Of a stretch of DNA of 64,000 nucleotides, positions 33,727 through 46,745 are shown piece by piece; position 1 is the first letter of the stretch; every line of letters begins with the position of its first letter. Both the position numbers and the translations under genes were made by a program. The stretch lies in the NCBI RefSeq assembly GCF_904849725.1, contig NC_058519.1, positions 181,959,703 to 182,023,702 on the forward strand, written 5' to 3'. Under the pieces are notes generated by a model. It was given only the letters and a program-made list of their open reading frames with translations. It was not told where the DNA came from and did no database searches. Source of the stretch: Hordeum vulgare subsp. vulgare (lineage: Eukaryota > Streptophyta > Magnoliopsida > Poales > Poaceae).

Positions 33727-35276
33727 TGCTATCCCACAGACAACAGCGCCAGAAATTGACACGTTCACAGAGGCTGGGCTTGCGTTGGTTTTTCCCTTGA
33801 AGAGGAAAGGGTGATGCAGCATAGGAGCAGTAAGTATTTCCCTCAGTTTGAGAACCAGGGTATCGATCCAGAAGGAGGGTCTCGTCAAGTCCAGAGTACC
33901 TGCGCAAACACAAACAAGCTTGCACCCAACGCTTCAAAGGGGTTGTCAATCCCTTCAAGATTGTTTGCAAAGTGAGATCTGAAGGCGGAAAGTGCAACGA
34001 AGTAAAAAGTGTAAGGCTGAAAATATGGTGTGGAGTAGACCCTCGGGGCCATAGTGTTCACTAGAGGCTTTTCTCAAAATAGCAAGTGCTACGGTGGGTA
34101 AACAAATTACTACCGAGCAATTTATAGAACCGCGCAAAGTCATGACGATATCTAAGGCAATTATCATACATATAGGCATCACGTCCGAGACAAGTAGACC
34201 GATACTTTCTGCATCTACCACTATTACTCCACACATCGACCGCTATCCAGCATGCATCTAGTGTATTGAGTTCTTGACGAACAGAGTAATGCTTTAAGCA
34301 AGATGACATGATGTAGAGGGATAATATCAAACGAATGATGAAAACCCCATCTTTTTACCCTTGATGGCAACAACACGATGCGTGCCTCGCTACCCCTTCT
34401 GTCACAGGGTGAGGTCACCGCACGGTATGAACCCAAAACCAAGCACTTCTCCCATTGCAAGAATCATAGATCTAGTTGGCCAGACAAAACCCACAACTCG
34501 AAGAGAATTACAAGGATATGAAATCATGCATAAGAGAGATCAGAAGAAACTCAAATAGGATTCATAGATAATCTGATCATAAATCCACAATTCATCGGAT
34601 CTCGACAAACACACCGCAAAAGAAGATTACATCAGATAGATCTCCATGAAGATCATGGAGAACTTTGTATTGAAGATCCAAGAGAGAGAAGAAGCCATCT
34701 AGTTACTAGCTATGGACCTGTAGGTCTATGGTGAACTACTCACGCATCATCGGAGAGGTCATGGTGTTAATGGAGAAGCCCTCCGTGTCCGAATCCCCCC
34801 TCCGGCAGGGCACCAGAACGTGCCCCAGATGGGATCTTGCGGAGACAGAAGCTTGCGGTGGCAGAAAAGTACTTTCGATGATCTCTTGATTTTTTGGGAT
34901 TTTTAGGGAATATATACGCGCAACCCCTAGGTTAGGGGACGCTCAGGAGGCCCACAAGCCTGGATGGCACGGCCTCCCCTCTAGCCGCGAGGTGCGGGCT
35001 TGTGGGGGGCCTGGGGCTCCCCTGTCTTGGCTCCCAAGCTCCCCGATCTTCTTCCATTCCCGAAAAAATCTTTTCGGGGATTTTCTTCCGTTTGGACTCC
35101 GTTTCAAAATCTCCTCTGAAAGGGGTCAAAAACATGGAAAAAACAGGAACTGGCACTTGGCACTGAGTTAATAAGTTAGTCCCAAAAAATAAATAAAAGG
35201 CATGCAAAACATCCAAAGTTTGACAAGATAATAGCATGAAACCATAAAAAATTATAGATACGTTGGAGACGTATCA
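33727..35276 (-). repeat. 3' LTR of element C
   Basis: 1550 bp. On the minus strand it starts TGATACGTCTCCAACGTATC and ends GATAGCA. Equal in length to the 5' LTR and very similar by eye, so the insertion is comparatively young. Confidence 0.92.
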
Positions 35277-35320
35277 AGCATCCCCAAGCTTAACTCCTGC
35301 TCGCCCTCGAGTAGGGAAGT
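35277..35320 (-). other. Polypurine tract region of element C
   Basis: On the minus strand CTCGAGGGCGAGCAGGAGTT and then AAGCTTGGGGATGCT directly precede the 3' LTR. Element D has the corresponding sequence at 46711-46745. Confidence 0.65.
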
Positions 35321-37334
35321 GATAAAGAATGAGTTTTTGATCTGGAATGCTACCTAGCATAGTTGTCCTTTGCAACTTCTTTCACGTGACATGAATGTTC
35401 CTATCCGTAATATTCGAAACAATAGTTTTCTATTGACGTGAAAACAGTAATACTTCAAGCAAACTAGCAAAGTAATCATGAACTTACAAAATAACAAGGC
35501 CAAAGAAAGTTATCCCTACAAAATCATATAGTCTGGCTATTGCTCCATCATCTCACACAACTAATGTAAATCATGCACAACCCCGGAATTTGCCAAGTAA
35601 TTGTTTTCGCACTCTTACTTTGTCAAACTTTTTACAACTATCACGCAATACATGAGCGCGAGCCATGGATATAGCACTATAGGCGGAATAGAGTGTGGTG
35701 GTGGTTGTGAGACAAAAAAGAGGAGATGGTCACATTGACTCGGCGTATCAATAGGCTATGGAGATGCCCATTAATAGATATCAATGTGAATGAGTAGGGA
35801 TTGCCACACAAGAGATGCACCAGAGCTATAAGTATGTGAAAGCTCAAAAGGAAAACTAGTGGGTGTGCATCCAACTTGCTTGCTCACGAAGACCTAGGGC
35901 AATTTTGAGGAAGCCCATCATTAGAATATACAAGCCAAGTTATATAATAAAGATTCCCACTAGTATATGGTAGTGACAAAGCAAGAAGCTATCAATCATG
36001 AAGAAAATGGTGCTAACATGAAGCACAAGTGTGGAAAAGATAGTAGCATTGTCCCTTCTCTCTTTTTCTCTCTTTTCTTTTTTTTCATTTGGGCTCCTAG
36101 GCCTCTTTTTTCTTTTCTTTTTTTCTCCCTTTTTTTGTTTTGGGGCTCTTTGGCCTCTTTTTTTTTATTTCCTCACATGGGACAATACTCTAATAGTGAT
36201 GATCATCACACTTTTATTTACTCATAGCTCAAAGATCACAATGATGATGACTCCATAGGAAATGCCTCCGGCAGTGTACTGGGATGTGCAACGATCTAGC
36301 ATGGTGTATGACGTTGAAACATCTCGCTAGCTATCTTACGATCATGCAATGGCAATATGAGAGTGACGGCACAAGTCATGAGACGGAACGGTGGGAGTTG
36401 CATGGCAATATATCTCGGAATGGCTATGAAAATGCCATAGTAGGTAGATATGGTGGCTGTTTTGAGGAAGGAATTTGGTTGGTTTGTGCACGGGCGAGAA
36501 TTGCGCGACACTAGAGAGGCTATCAATGGTGGAATGTGGAAGTGCATCTATACGATGGGCTCACATTAGTCATGAAGAACTCACATACTTATTGCGAAAG
36601 TTTTTATTAGTAATCGAAACAAAGTGCTAAACTCATACTCCGAGGGGAAGGGTTGGTAGGTGTAAACCATCGCGCGATCCCGACCTCAACACAAAGGATG
36701 ACAATCAATACATCAATTATGCTCCGACTTCCTAACATAGCGGTTCACCATACGTGCATGCTACGGGAATCACTAACTCCAACACAAGTATCTCTAGATT
36801 CAGAACACCTTACTAACATAACTCCCAATATTACCGAATCCACGTCTCAAAACTAATTGAGAGGAATTGAAACTTCTCTTTCTACTCAATGCGGATGAAG
36901 ATGGAGGTTTTTGCATCCTCTTTGGGTACTTAGCACATTTGGGACTACTTTCATAGCATAAGCCAACTACCAAATCACGCACCGTCGTGCTCTAAAAGAT
37001 ATAGGTGAAGCACAAGAGCAAAAGTATCTAGCTCAAAAGATATAAGTGAAGCACTACAACAAAAGTATCTAGCTCAAAAGATGTAAGTGAAGCACTAGAG
37101 CAAAAGTATCTAGCTCAAAAGATATAAGTGAAGCACTATGAGCATTCTAGCAAAATCACGATGAGTGCATGTCTCTCTCTCTCAAAAAGGTGTGCAGCAA
37201 GGATGATTGTGACACAACAAAAAGAAAAGACTCCTATGATACAAGACGCTCCAAGCAAAACACATATCATGTAGTGAATAAAAATATAGCTCCAAGTAAT
37301 GTTACCGATGGATTGAAGACGAAAGAGGGGATAC

Positions 37335-37412
37335 CTTCCCGGGGCATCCCCAAGCTTAGGCTTTTTGGTGTCCTTGAATTTGGCTTGGGATGCCTTGGGC
37401 ATCCCCAAGCTT
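37335..37412 (-). other. Hairpin pair in the 3' region of element C
   Basis: Two adjacent inverted repeats, each linked to AAGCTTGGGGATGC: GGGGATACC/GGGCATCCCC at 37337-37353, and CTTGGGATGCC/GGCATCCCCAAG at 37384-37409 with a 3-base loop. The segment is conserved in element D (44748-44831). Confidence 0.65.
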
Positions 37413-38065
37413 GAGATCTTTCCACTCCTTATCACTTTGTCCATGAGAACATCACACAAAACATGAAAACTTCACAACACAAAAATTAAACAGAAACTTG
37501 TGATAACATTAGTACAAGAAAACAAACTACCACTTGTTTTGGTACTGTAGCAAACTTTACTTCCATCTATATTGATGATGGGATGTTGTATTCTCACTTT
37601 TCCATGGCTAGTACCCCCTGATACTAACCATAGTTTCATCAAAACAAGCAACAACCTCTACAAAAACAGAAACTGTCAAAAACAGACCAGTCTGTAGCAA
37701 TCTGTATACTTTGTATACTTCTGGTACCTCAAAAAATCTGAAACATTACGAAGGCCTAGGCAAAAAGCATATCAATCAGCACCAAAAAGAATCAACTCAA
37801 ATGAAAAAACATCTCATGAGCGAAAAGTTTCTGTCTTTTTCCAGCAGGATCAAACAACCATTACCAAGACTAGTCATAAAGGCTTTGCTTGGCTCAAACA
37901 AAAAAGAAACACAAAAAACACAATCACAACAGAATTATGAAAGTGCGGACCCAACAAAACAGAAAGAAAAGATAAATTAATTGGGTTGCCTCCCAACAAG
38001 CGCTATTGTTTAACGCCCTTAGCTAGGCATTGATAAATCAATGATGCTCACACAAAAGACAAGAA

Positions 38066-38797
38066 TTAAAGCACAACGAGAGCATCATAAAGCATGTGAA
38101 AATCACATCTAAGTCTAACATACTTCCTATGCATAGGCATTTTATAGGAAAACAGATTGTTAAGACAACCAATAGTTACCATATGCAAGGGAGAAGAAAG
38201 AGACAATAGCAATCTCAACATAACGAGAGGTAATTTGGTAACATGAAAGTTTCTACCACAATATTTTCCTCTCTTATAGCAATTACATGTGGGATCATAT
38301 TCAAATTCAACAATATAGCTATCACAAAGGATATTCTTTTCATGATCCACATGCATGCAAAGTTGACGCTCTTCAAAAATAGTGGGATTATCATCTACTA
38401 AAGTCATGACTTCTCCAAACCCACTTTCAATAATATTGCAAATATCATATTCATCATCAGGCTTAAACAAATTTTCGAGATCATAAGAAAAATCATCGCC
38501 CCACTCATGATCATTGCAACAAGTAGTGGACATAGCAAAACTAGCATCCCCAAGCTTAGGGTTTTGCATATTTTTAGCATGATTGTCACTAATATAATTT
38601 ATAGTGAAACCATTGCAATCATGCTTTTCATCCAAGGATCCCTCGTGAATCACTTCATAAATTTCTTCCTCACAATTTTCAGATTCACGCATCTCAAGCA
38701 AAACTCCATAAAGATAGTCAAGTGCACTCAACTCACTAGGAATTGGATCAACATAATTGGATCTCTTAAAGAGATTAGCAAGTGGATGAGGATCCAT
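38066..38797 (-). CDS. Conserved element-specific ORF of C, function unknown
   Basis: 243 codons from an ATG at 38797-38795, starting MDPHPLANLFKRSNY. The N-terminal two thirds is acidic. A Cys-rich stretch CNCYKRGKYCGRNF lies near residue 167, followed by a leucine-rich hydrophobic segment near residues 187-215 and a basic tail. No zinc-knuckle, protease or RT motif is seen. Around residue 80 it reads NPKLGDA, encoded by the hairpin-associated motif AAGCTTGGGGATGC. Similar ORFs are familiar from Triticeae intergenic DNA, so I treat it as element-encoded and not a host gene. It occupies the slot between the conserved leader and the conserved GTTAAACAATAG segment that in element D holds a different ORF. 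Reading frame intact, role unknown. Confidence 0.6.
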   Translation of the reverse strand: MDPHPLANLFKRSNYVDPIPSELSALDYLYGVLLEMRESENCEEEIYEVIHEGSLDEKHDCNGFTINYISDNHAKNMQNPKLGDASFAMSTTCCNDHEWGDDFSYDLENLFKPDDEYDICNIIESGFGEVMTLVDDNPTIFEERQLCMHVDHEKNILCDSYIVEFEYDPTCNCYKRGKYCGRNFHVTKLPLVMLRLLLSLSSPLHMVTIGCLNNLFSYKMPMHRKYVRLRCDFHMLYDALVVL

Positions 38798-39015
38798 ATC
38801 ATTAGATTTTTAGCAAGTGAAGATGCAAGCATATTGAGGGCACATGGAACACAAGAGAACAAAGAGCAAGCGGGAAAAGGGCGAACGAAAAGGCGACTGA
38901 AAAAGGCAAATTGGTGAAGTGGGGGAGAGGAAAACGAGAGGCAACTGGCAAACAAAGTAAATGCAAGAGATGGGTTTGCGACACCTAGTTGGATGAGTTC
39001 TTGACTTGATATTCC

Positions 39016-39033
39016 TCCCCGGCAACGGCGCCA
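39016..39033 (-). other. Primer binding site of element C (tRNA-Asp type)
   Basis: On the minus strand TGGCGCCGTTGCCGGGGA lies ten bases after the 5' LTR. It matches the 3' end of tRNA-Asp. Confidence 0.85.
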
Positions 39034-39043
39034 GAAATTCTTC

Positions 39044-40593
39044 TGCTATCTCACACACAACAGCGCCATAAATTGACACGTTGACAGAGGCTGGGCTTGC
39101 GTTGGTTTTTCCCTTGAAGAGGAAAGGGTGATGCAGCACAGGAGCAGGAAGTATTTCCCTCAGTTTGAGAACCAAGGTATCGATCCAGAAGGAGGGTCTC
39201 GTCAAGTCCAGAGTACCTGCGCAAACACAAACAAGCTTGCACCCAACGCTTCAAAGGGGTTGTCAATCCCTTCAAGATTGTTTGCAAAGTGAGATCTGAA
39301 GGCGGAAAGTGCAATGAAGTAAAAAGTGTAAGGCTGAAAATATGTTGTAGAGTAGACCCTCGGGGCCATAGTGTTCACTAGAGGCTTCTCTCAAAATAGC
39401 AAGTGTTACGGTGGGTGAACAAATTAGTACCGAGCAGTTTATAGAACCGCGCAAAGTCATGACGATATCTAAGGCAATGATCATACATATATGCATCACG
39501 TCCGAGACAAGTAGACCGATACTTTCTGCATCTACTACTATTACTCCACATATCGACCGCTATCCAGCATGCATCTAGTGTATTGAGTTCTTGACGAACA
39601 GAGTAATGCTTTAAGCAAGATGACATGATGTACATGGATAATCTCAAACCAATGATGAAAACCCCATCTTTTTACCCTTGATGGCAACAACACGATGCGT
39701 GCCTTGCTACCCCTTCTGTCACTTGGTGAGGTCACCACACGATATGAACCCAAAACCAAGCACTTCTCCCATTGCAAGAATCATAGATGTAGTTGGCCAG
39801 AAAAAACCCACAACTCGAAGAGAATTACAAGGATATGAAATCATGCATAAGAGAGATCAGAAGAAACTCAAATAAGATTCATAGATAATCTGATCATAAA
39901 TCCACAATTCATCGGATCTCGACAAACACACCGCAAAAGAAGATTACATCGGATAGATCTCCATGAAGATCATGGAGAACTTTGTATTGAAGATCCAAGA
40001 GAGAGAAGAAGCCATCTAGTTACTAGCTATGGACCCATAGGTCTATGGTGAACTACTCACGCATCATCGGAGAGGTCATGGTATTGATGGAGAAGCCCTC
40101 CGTGTCCGAATCCCCCCTCCAACAGGGCACCAGAACGTGCCCCAGATGGGATCTTGCGGAGACAGAAGCTTGCGGCGGCGGAAAAGTACTTTGGATGATC
40201 TCTTGATTTTTTTGGGATTTTAGGGAATATATAGGTGCAACCCCTAGGTCAGGGGACGCTCAGGGGGCCCACAAGCCTGGATGGCGCGGCCTCCCCCCTG
40301 GCCGCGGGGTGGGGGCTTGTGGGGCCCGTGGGGCTCCCGTGCCTTGCCTCCCAAGCTCCCCGATCTTCTTCCGTTCCAGAAAAAATCTTTTCGGGGATTT
40401 TCTTCCGTTTGGACTCCGTTTCAAAATCTCCTCTGAAAGGGGTAAAAAACATGGAAAAAACAGGAACTAGCACTTGGCACTGAGTTAATAAGTTAGTCCC
40501 AAAAAATAAATAAAAGGCATGCAAAACATCCAAAGTTTGACAAGATAATAGCATGAAACCATAAAAAATTATAGATACATTGGAGACGTATCA
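39044..40593 (-). repeat. 5' LTR of element C
   Basis: 1550 bp, TGATACGTCTCCAATGTATC...GATAGCA on the minus strand. A minus-strand TATATATTCCC lies near 40228-40236, with pyrimidine-rich leader sequence after it. Confidence 0.92.
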
Positions 40594-41446
40594 ATGGGCA
40601 CCGACATTGGTGAAGATGGGTAGCGACCTTTCGAGTGTAGGAGAGCCCCCCACACCCTTCCTATAACAGTGGGAGGGGTGCGGTAGACGATGCTCCTCCA
40701 TCTTATCCTCTCCTTTAACCTAGGGTTGACCGACTTGCTCTTCTATTCTTGTCCCTTGAGGTGGTTTCAGTTTTCAGCTATGGCGGGGAGGCGAGGGCGT
40801 CCCCCATCTTGTGTGGGGGTAGCGAGAGCCTCCCTTCAGGATCCTGCAGCCGCTTCATTCATGGCGACGGAGGGCAGCACCAGTGCTCGAGGTGGGGTGC
40901 TGGAAGGTCCCGGGGTCACCGAGGAGCCCTTGGTCGAAGGGGACGGAGTGTCGTGCCCCACCCTCCTCCGGTGACACCGTCGCTGCCGTTGCCGGGGCAC
41001 ACCAAAAGTACGGCGTTGGAGTTTGTCGTGAGGCTGTGCGATCCTACCCGCGGTCGTGTGCACCTTCCTCGCCCTTCCGGTAGGGTGATGGAGGTCGACA
41101 AACAGTAGGGAATGTGGCTTCGCGTGCATGGTTGCTATAATGGCACCGTGTACGCCGACAAGGATTATCCAACGCCCCGTCTCATGTTCTTGAGGCATGG
41201 GTGGAAGACATTCGCGTGTGCCCATAATTTCATGGCGGGGCATGTTCTCCTCTTCAAGCTGGTGGAGGCTGACATGCTCTCCATAAAGATCTACATGCAC
41301 TCAGGAGCTCATCTTATCTGTTGCAAAGAGAGCTCGAGTGATGCTGAAATTTCCTCCTCAAGAGACAGCGACAAGGAGGACAGCGCTGACGAGGACGGCG
41401 ACAGCGAGACCCCAACTATCAAGTCAGAGTACGACGGCTCGGGCTT

Positions 41447-43028
41447 TGATACGTCTCCAACGTATCTATACATTTTGATTGTTCCATGCTATTATATTTT
41501 CTGTTTTGGATGTTTTATATGCATTAATATGCTATTTAATATTATTTTTGGGACTAAGCTATTAATCTAGAGCCTAGTGCCATTTTATGTTTTCCATGTT
41601 TTTGAGTATTGTAGATAAGGACTATTAAATGGAGTGCAAACGGAATAAATCTCCGGAATGATTTTTCTTGGACCATAAGACATCTGCCATACTTGCTTGG
41701 AGAAGGGGGCAGGAGACCTGCCGGGAGGCGACAAGCCTGTAGGGAGCATCCTAGGGGGGCGTCCCCTGGCTTGTGGCCCCCGTGCAGCTCTCCTAACCAT
41801 AATCCTTGGCCTATAAAATCCCAAACATTCCCCCATTACCGAAGAGGTCTACAAAATACTTTTCCATCACCGGGAGCCTCTGTTCTCGTGAGATCCAATC
41901 TGGGAGCCTTTTTTGGTAATCTGTCGGAGAGGGATTTGATCACGGAGGGTATCTACATCAACTCCATTGCCCCTCCGATGATGCGTGAGTAGTTCACCAT
42001 AGACCTACGGGTCCATAGCTAGTAGCTAGATGGATTCTTCTCCCTCTTTGTTCTTCAATACCATGTTCTCCATGATCATCATGGAGATCTACCTGATGTG
42101 ATACTCTTTTGTGGTGTGTTTGTCGAGATCCGATGAATTGTCGGTTTGTGTTCAGATTATCTATGAATATTATTTGAGTCTTCTATGAATTCTTATATGC
42201 ATGATTTCATACCTTTGCAAGTCTCTTCGAGTTATTGGTTTGGTTTGGCCAACTAGATTGGTAATTCTTGTAATGGGAGAAGTGCTTAGTTTTGGGTTCA
42301 ATCTTGCGGTGTCCTCACCCAGTGACAAAGTAGGGGTAGTGAGGCAGGTATTGCATTGTTGCCATCGAGGATAAAAAGATGGGGTTTTCATCATATTGCT
42401 TGAGTTTATCCCTCTACATCATGTCATCTAACTTAATGCGCTACTTTGTTCTTCATGAACTTAATATTCTAGATGCAGGCAGGAGTCGGTCGATGTGTGG
42501 AGTAGTAGTAATAGATGCAGAATCGTTTCAGTCTACTTTACATCGACATGATGCCTATATGCATAATCATTGCCTTGGATATCTTCATAATTATTCGCTT
42601 TTCTATCAATTGTTCGACAATAATTTGTTCACCACCCGTATTATTTTCCTTCATGAGAGAAGCTTCTAGTGAAACCTATGGCCCCCAGGTCTATTTTCCA
42701 TATTATACTTTCAGATCTATAAACCAAAAATACCAAAAATATATTTCTGCCATTTATTTACTTTTGTTTTACTTCTAGTTCTAGAAATCTTTTATCTATC
42801 TCTATCAGATCTCATCCTTGCAAATAACTCTGAAGGGATTGACAACCCCTTTTTAGCGTTGGGTGCAAGTGTTTGATTGTTTGTGTAGGTGCTAAGATTG
42901 GGGCCTTGCTTGTTCCTCCTACCAGATTGATACCTTGGTTCTCAACAAACTGAGGGAAATACTTATCTACTTCGCTGCATCACCCTTTCCTTTTCATGGA
43001 AAAACCAACACAAGCTCAAGAGGTAGCA
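41447..43028 (+). repeat. 5' LTR of element D
   Basis: 1582 bp, TGATACG...GGTAGCA. TATA box TATAAAA at 41812-41818 after CCTTGGCC. The short ORFs here are LTR sequence. Confidence 0.9.
41812..41818 (+). promoter_or_regulatory. TATA box of element D 5' LTR
   Basis: CCTATAAAATCCC. The 3' LTR has the corresponding CCTATAAATTCCC near 47110. Confidence 0.6.
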
Positions 43029-43039
43029 AGAAGGACTTT

Positions 43040-43057
43040 TGGTGCCATTGCCGGAGA
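43040..43057 (+). other. Primer binding site of element D (tRNA-Asp type, mutated)
   Basis: TGGTGCCATTGCCGGAGA differs from the perfect site of element C at three positions. Confidence 0.75.
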
Positions 43058-43264
43058 ATATAGATAGAAGGATCAAGCTTACCAACTACCCATCACAAAC
43101 TCATCTCTTGCAATTACTTTATTTTCCATTTGCCTCTCGTTTTCCTCTCCCCCACTTCAGAAACAATTTTCAGAAAATACCAAAAAGATTTGCCTTTTTA
43201 TTCGCCCTTCTTCTGTTTGTCTTTTTGTTTGCCTGCTCGTGTCCTATGTCTTTTCGTCGCCACT

Positions 43265-44092
43265 ATGTCTGAATCTAGGGAGGTTTACATTGAAAGGGAT
43301 AGTAATAATCTTGAATAGAATGATTCTCATAGAGAACCTACTATCATGCATACAATTTTTTTCCGCATAGGTAGCGGTAGTATTATCAAAAAAGGTGTTA
43401 TTCAAGATTTCTTTACTTGGGCTAGTACTCTACCTACTTTAGGAGGGTCTATCCTTAATAAAACTAATAGTCTTGCAGACTCCATAACACTTCTAATAAT
43501 TGAACCTGAGAGGCAATTTGTTCATATGCATCCTTGCATACAAAAGATTTTTCTTGAGTTCTCTAATATTAAGCTTGCTTCCGTTAAGCGTGCCGCCACT
43601 ATATTGCTAGCCCACGAGTTTAGATTCATTATGAAAGAGGATAGTGAAATTTTTGCTCATTATGAAATTAATGGTGGATGTCCCCCCATCGAGGAGATCC
43701 TTTTTAATCAAGAAGAAATAATGAGATTGCAGTCCCCGGATTATGTTGTTTATAACAAAAATTTAAGAGAAAGGGTTCCTATTGAGGTTTTGGTTGATAA
43801 GATTTCTGAATTCAACGATGATTTTTCTATACAAAATAATGGATTATAGTTCATTCTAAGAGATAGACTTATGACCTTCCACCAAAGGAAAGCCTACAAT
43901 GATGAATTGATTATACACTATAGAGGGCCGAAGGAGGAACCTATTCCTCCCGCACTTGATCTTAAGGATCCTTATCCTATTAAATTGAGCCCTTTTGATT
44001 ACTTTTGCTTGCCCCAAAGGAAACTTTCTGCTGAACTAAGGGAGTATGAGATGAGCATTAATGATCTCCCTTACTATTATGACAATACCTAG
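43265..44092 (+). pseudogene. Element-specific ORF of D, broken by two stops
   Basis: One frame runs from ATG 43265 (MSESREVYIERDSNN) to TAG at about 44090, interrupted only by TAG 43316-43318 and TAG 43847-43849: about 276 codons in all. The middle piece starts near 43346 with an intact 167 codons and reads LIIEPERQFVHMHPC and LLAHEFRFIMKED. The last piece reads YRGPKEEPIPPAL and SPFDYFCLPQRKLSAE. I recall similar ORFs from Triticeae intergenic DNA but know no function. It is unrelated by eye to the ORF of element C in the same slot. A replaced or highly diverged gag is possible. Confidence 0.65.
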
Positions 44093-44747
44093 ATCTATTG
44101 CATTATGCCTAGCTAGGTGCGTTAAACAATAGAGCTTGTTGGGAGGCAACCTCATTTTATTTTTATGTTTTTGTTTTCACTTCTGTTTTTGAGTCCTTCA
44201 CGCATTATTACCTCTATAATAATTGTGTTTTCTTGTTTTAATTAGTGTTTGAGCCAAGTAAGACCTTTGGGATGGTCTACGGTGTTTGCAAGTTGATTTT
44301 CCTGAAAAACAAAAACTTTTGCTCTCAGTCCAGGACTTTTGTAAACTCACTGGAACGTGATTTTGATCTGAATGTTTTACACAAGATTTATATATCAATT
44401 TTCATGATTTTCCTAATTTCTCAGAATATTTGGAGTTACATAAGTACTCGAAGTATACAGGTTGCTACAGACTGTTCTGTTTTTGAGAGATTATGTTTTC
44501 TTTGTGTTGGTTGCTTATTTTGATGAAACTATGGGTTGTATCGAGGGGTATGAACCATGTAGAAGTTGGAATACAGTAAATATTACACCAATATAAAAAA
44601 TAATGATTTCACAACAGTACCTAAAGTGGTGTTTTATTGTTCTTATGCTAACGGATCTCATGAGTTTTATGTTGAGTTTTATGTTGTGAAGTTTTCAAGT
44701 TTTGGTAAGGATTTGATGGACTATGGAATAAGGAGTGGCAAGAGCCT

Positions 44748-44831
44748 AAGCTTGTGGATGCCCAAGGCACCCCAATCCATATTAAAGGATACCAAAGAAC
44801 CTAAGCTTGGGGATGCCCCGGAAGGCATCCC
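44748..44831 (+). other. Hairpin pair in the 3' region of element D
   Basis: AAGCTTGTGGATGCCCAAGG (44748) corresponds to the second hairpin of C. AAGCTTGGGGATGC at 44803 with GGGGATGCC/GGCATCCCC (44808-44831, 6-base loop) corresponds to the first. TCTTTCGTCTTCAA follows in both elements. Confidence 0.65.
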
Positions 44832-46710
44832 CTCTTTCGTCTTCAAACCATCGGTAAATTTACTTGAGGATATATTTTTATTCACCACAAGATATGTGTT
44901 TTGCTTGGAGCATCTTGTATGATATGAGTCTTTAATTTCTAGTTTGCCACACTCATCCTTTATGCACACATCTTTTGAGAGAGACACACTGAATCATGAA
45001 TTTATTAGAATACTCTATGTGCTTCACTTATATCTTTTGAGCTAGGCAATGTTGCTCTAGTGCTTCACTTATATCTTTTAGAGCACGGCGATGTTTTATT
45101 TTACATAAATTATTAAACTATTGTACCTCACTTATATTATTTTTGAGAGTTCTTTAAACAACATGGTAATTGGTTTAGGTTATGAATTTAGTCCTAATAT
45201 AATGGGCATCCAAGAGGGATATAATAAAAACTTTCATATTAGTGCATTGAATATGATGAGAAGTTTGATTGCTTGCATATAGTTTTGAGAGATGAAGATG
45301 GTAATATGAGAGTCATGCTAGTAAGTAATTATGAATTAGAATAAATACTTGTGTTGAAGCTTGTGATTCCCGTAGCATGCATGTATGGTAAACCGTTGTG
45401 TGATGAAGTCGGAGCATGATTTGTTTAATGATTGTCAACCTTTGTGTGGAGAATCGCGTGACGGCTAACTCCTACCAACCCTTCTCCTAGGAGCATGCGT
45501 CTAATACTTTGCTTCGATAACTAATAGGATTTTGCAAAAGGTATATGAGTTCTTTATGACTAATGTTGAGTTCATGGATTATACGCACTCTCACCCTTCC
45601 ATCTTTGCTAGCCTGTCTACTACCGCGCAACTTTCGCCGGTACATTAAACCGACCTTCCTCAAAACAGTCATCATATAATTTCCTCAAAACAGCGACCAT
45701 ACCTACCTATTATGGAATTTTCATAGCCATTTCGAGATATATTTCCAAGCAACACCACCATCCCGTTTTTTATGACATGCACCATCACTTCCATTTTACT
45801 TGTAGGGTCATACTTTGTTCTAGATATCGAGGTGTAATCTTTTGAGTTGTAAGTAAATAAAAGTGTGATGATTTGCATTATTAGAGCATTATCCCATGTG
45901 AGAAAAGGATGATGGAAGCTATGATTCCCTCACAAGTTGGGATGAGTCTCCGGACTTTACAAAAAAATAAAAGAGGCCAGCAAAGCCCATAAAAAAAGTG
46001 GGCAAAGATGCGCACCAGAAAAAATGAGAGAAAGAGAGAAAGGACAATGCTACTATCTTTTTCCACACTTGTGCTTCAAAGTAGCACCATGTTCTTCATA
46101 GAGAGTCTCCTATTTTGTCACTTTCATATAACTAGTGGAATTTCATGTTTTACACAACCACTTAGTTTTCTTTTTGAGCTTTCATACACTTATAGCTCTA
46201 GTGCATTTGTTTCATGGCAATGCCTACTAACTCACATTAATATCGATTGATGGGCATCTCCATAGCCCGTCGATACGCCTAGTTGATGTGAGACTATCTT
46301 CTCCTCTTTCTTTTTGCAACCTCCATCATATTCTATTCCACCTATAGTGGTATATCCATGGCTGACACTCATGTATTGCATGAGAGTTGAAAAGGTTTGA
46401 GAACATAAGAAGTGTGAAAAAATTTCTTGAGTTTCATCGAGGTTGCGCATGATTTAGATACTTTGTGTGGTGAATATGGAGCATAGCCAGACCATATGAT
46501 TTTATAGGCATAACTTTCTAAGGCCATCTTATTTCGAAAGGACGCAATTGCTTTGTTAGTATGCTTGAAGTATTATTGTTTTATGTCAATATTAGACTTT
46601 TATTTTGAGTATTATGGACCTGAATATCCATGCCACAATAGAGAATATTACATGGATAAATATGTTCGGTAGCATTCCACACCAAAATTTCTGTTTTAAT
46701 CATTTACCTA

Positions 46711-46745
46711 CTCGAGGACGAGCAGGAATTAAGCTTGTTTATGCT
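46711..46745 (+). other. Polypurine tract region of element D
   Basis: CTCGAGGACGAGCAGGAATTAAG followed by CTTGTTTATGCT precedes the 3' LTR. It is homologous to the C element's tract, with the hairpin-type motif decayed. Confidence 0.6.

Larger units (their letters stand above)
33727..40593 (-). mobile_element. Non-autonomous gypsy-type element C, structurally complete
   Basis: Two 1550-bp LTRs (33727-35276 and 39044-40593), perfect TSD ATGGG, tRNA-Asp-type PBS and a PPT-like 3' end, all on the minus strand. The 3767-bp internal region has one sizeable ORF (243 codons) and no RT, integrase or protease motif. Mobilisation would have needed enzymes from a related autonomous element. Confidence 0.93.

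Noticed and set aside
36031..36258. Possible membrane protein ORF rich in Phe/Leu
   Set aside because: It is the translation of a poly-pyrimidine tract in the 3' part of element C, on the strand opposite to the element.
38066..38797. Treating the 243-codon minus-strand ORF as a host gene
   Set aside because: It lies between the PBS and the 3' conserved segment of a complete LTR element with perfect TSDs, so it is element-encoded.
40836..41300. Minus-strand 154-codon ORF
   Set aside because: It is the antisense shadow of the B3-domain pseudogene, which has a recognisable domain on the plus strand.
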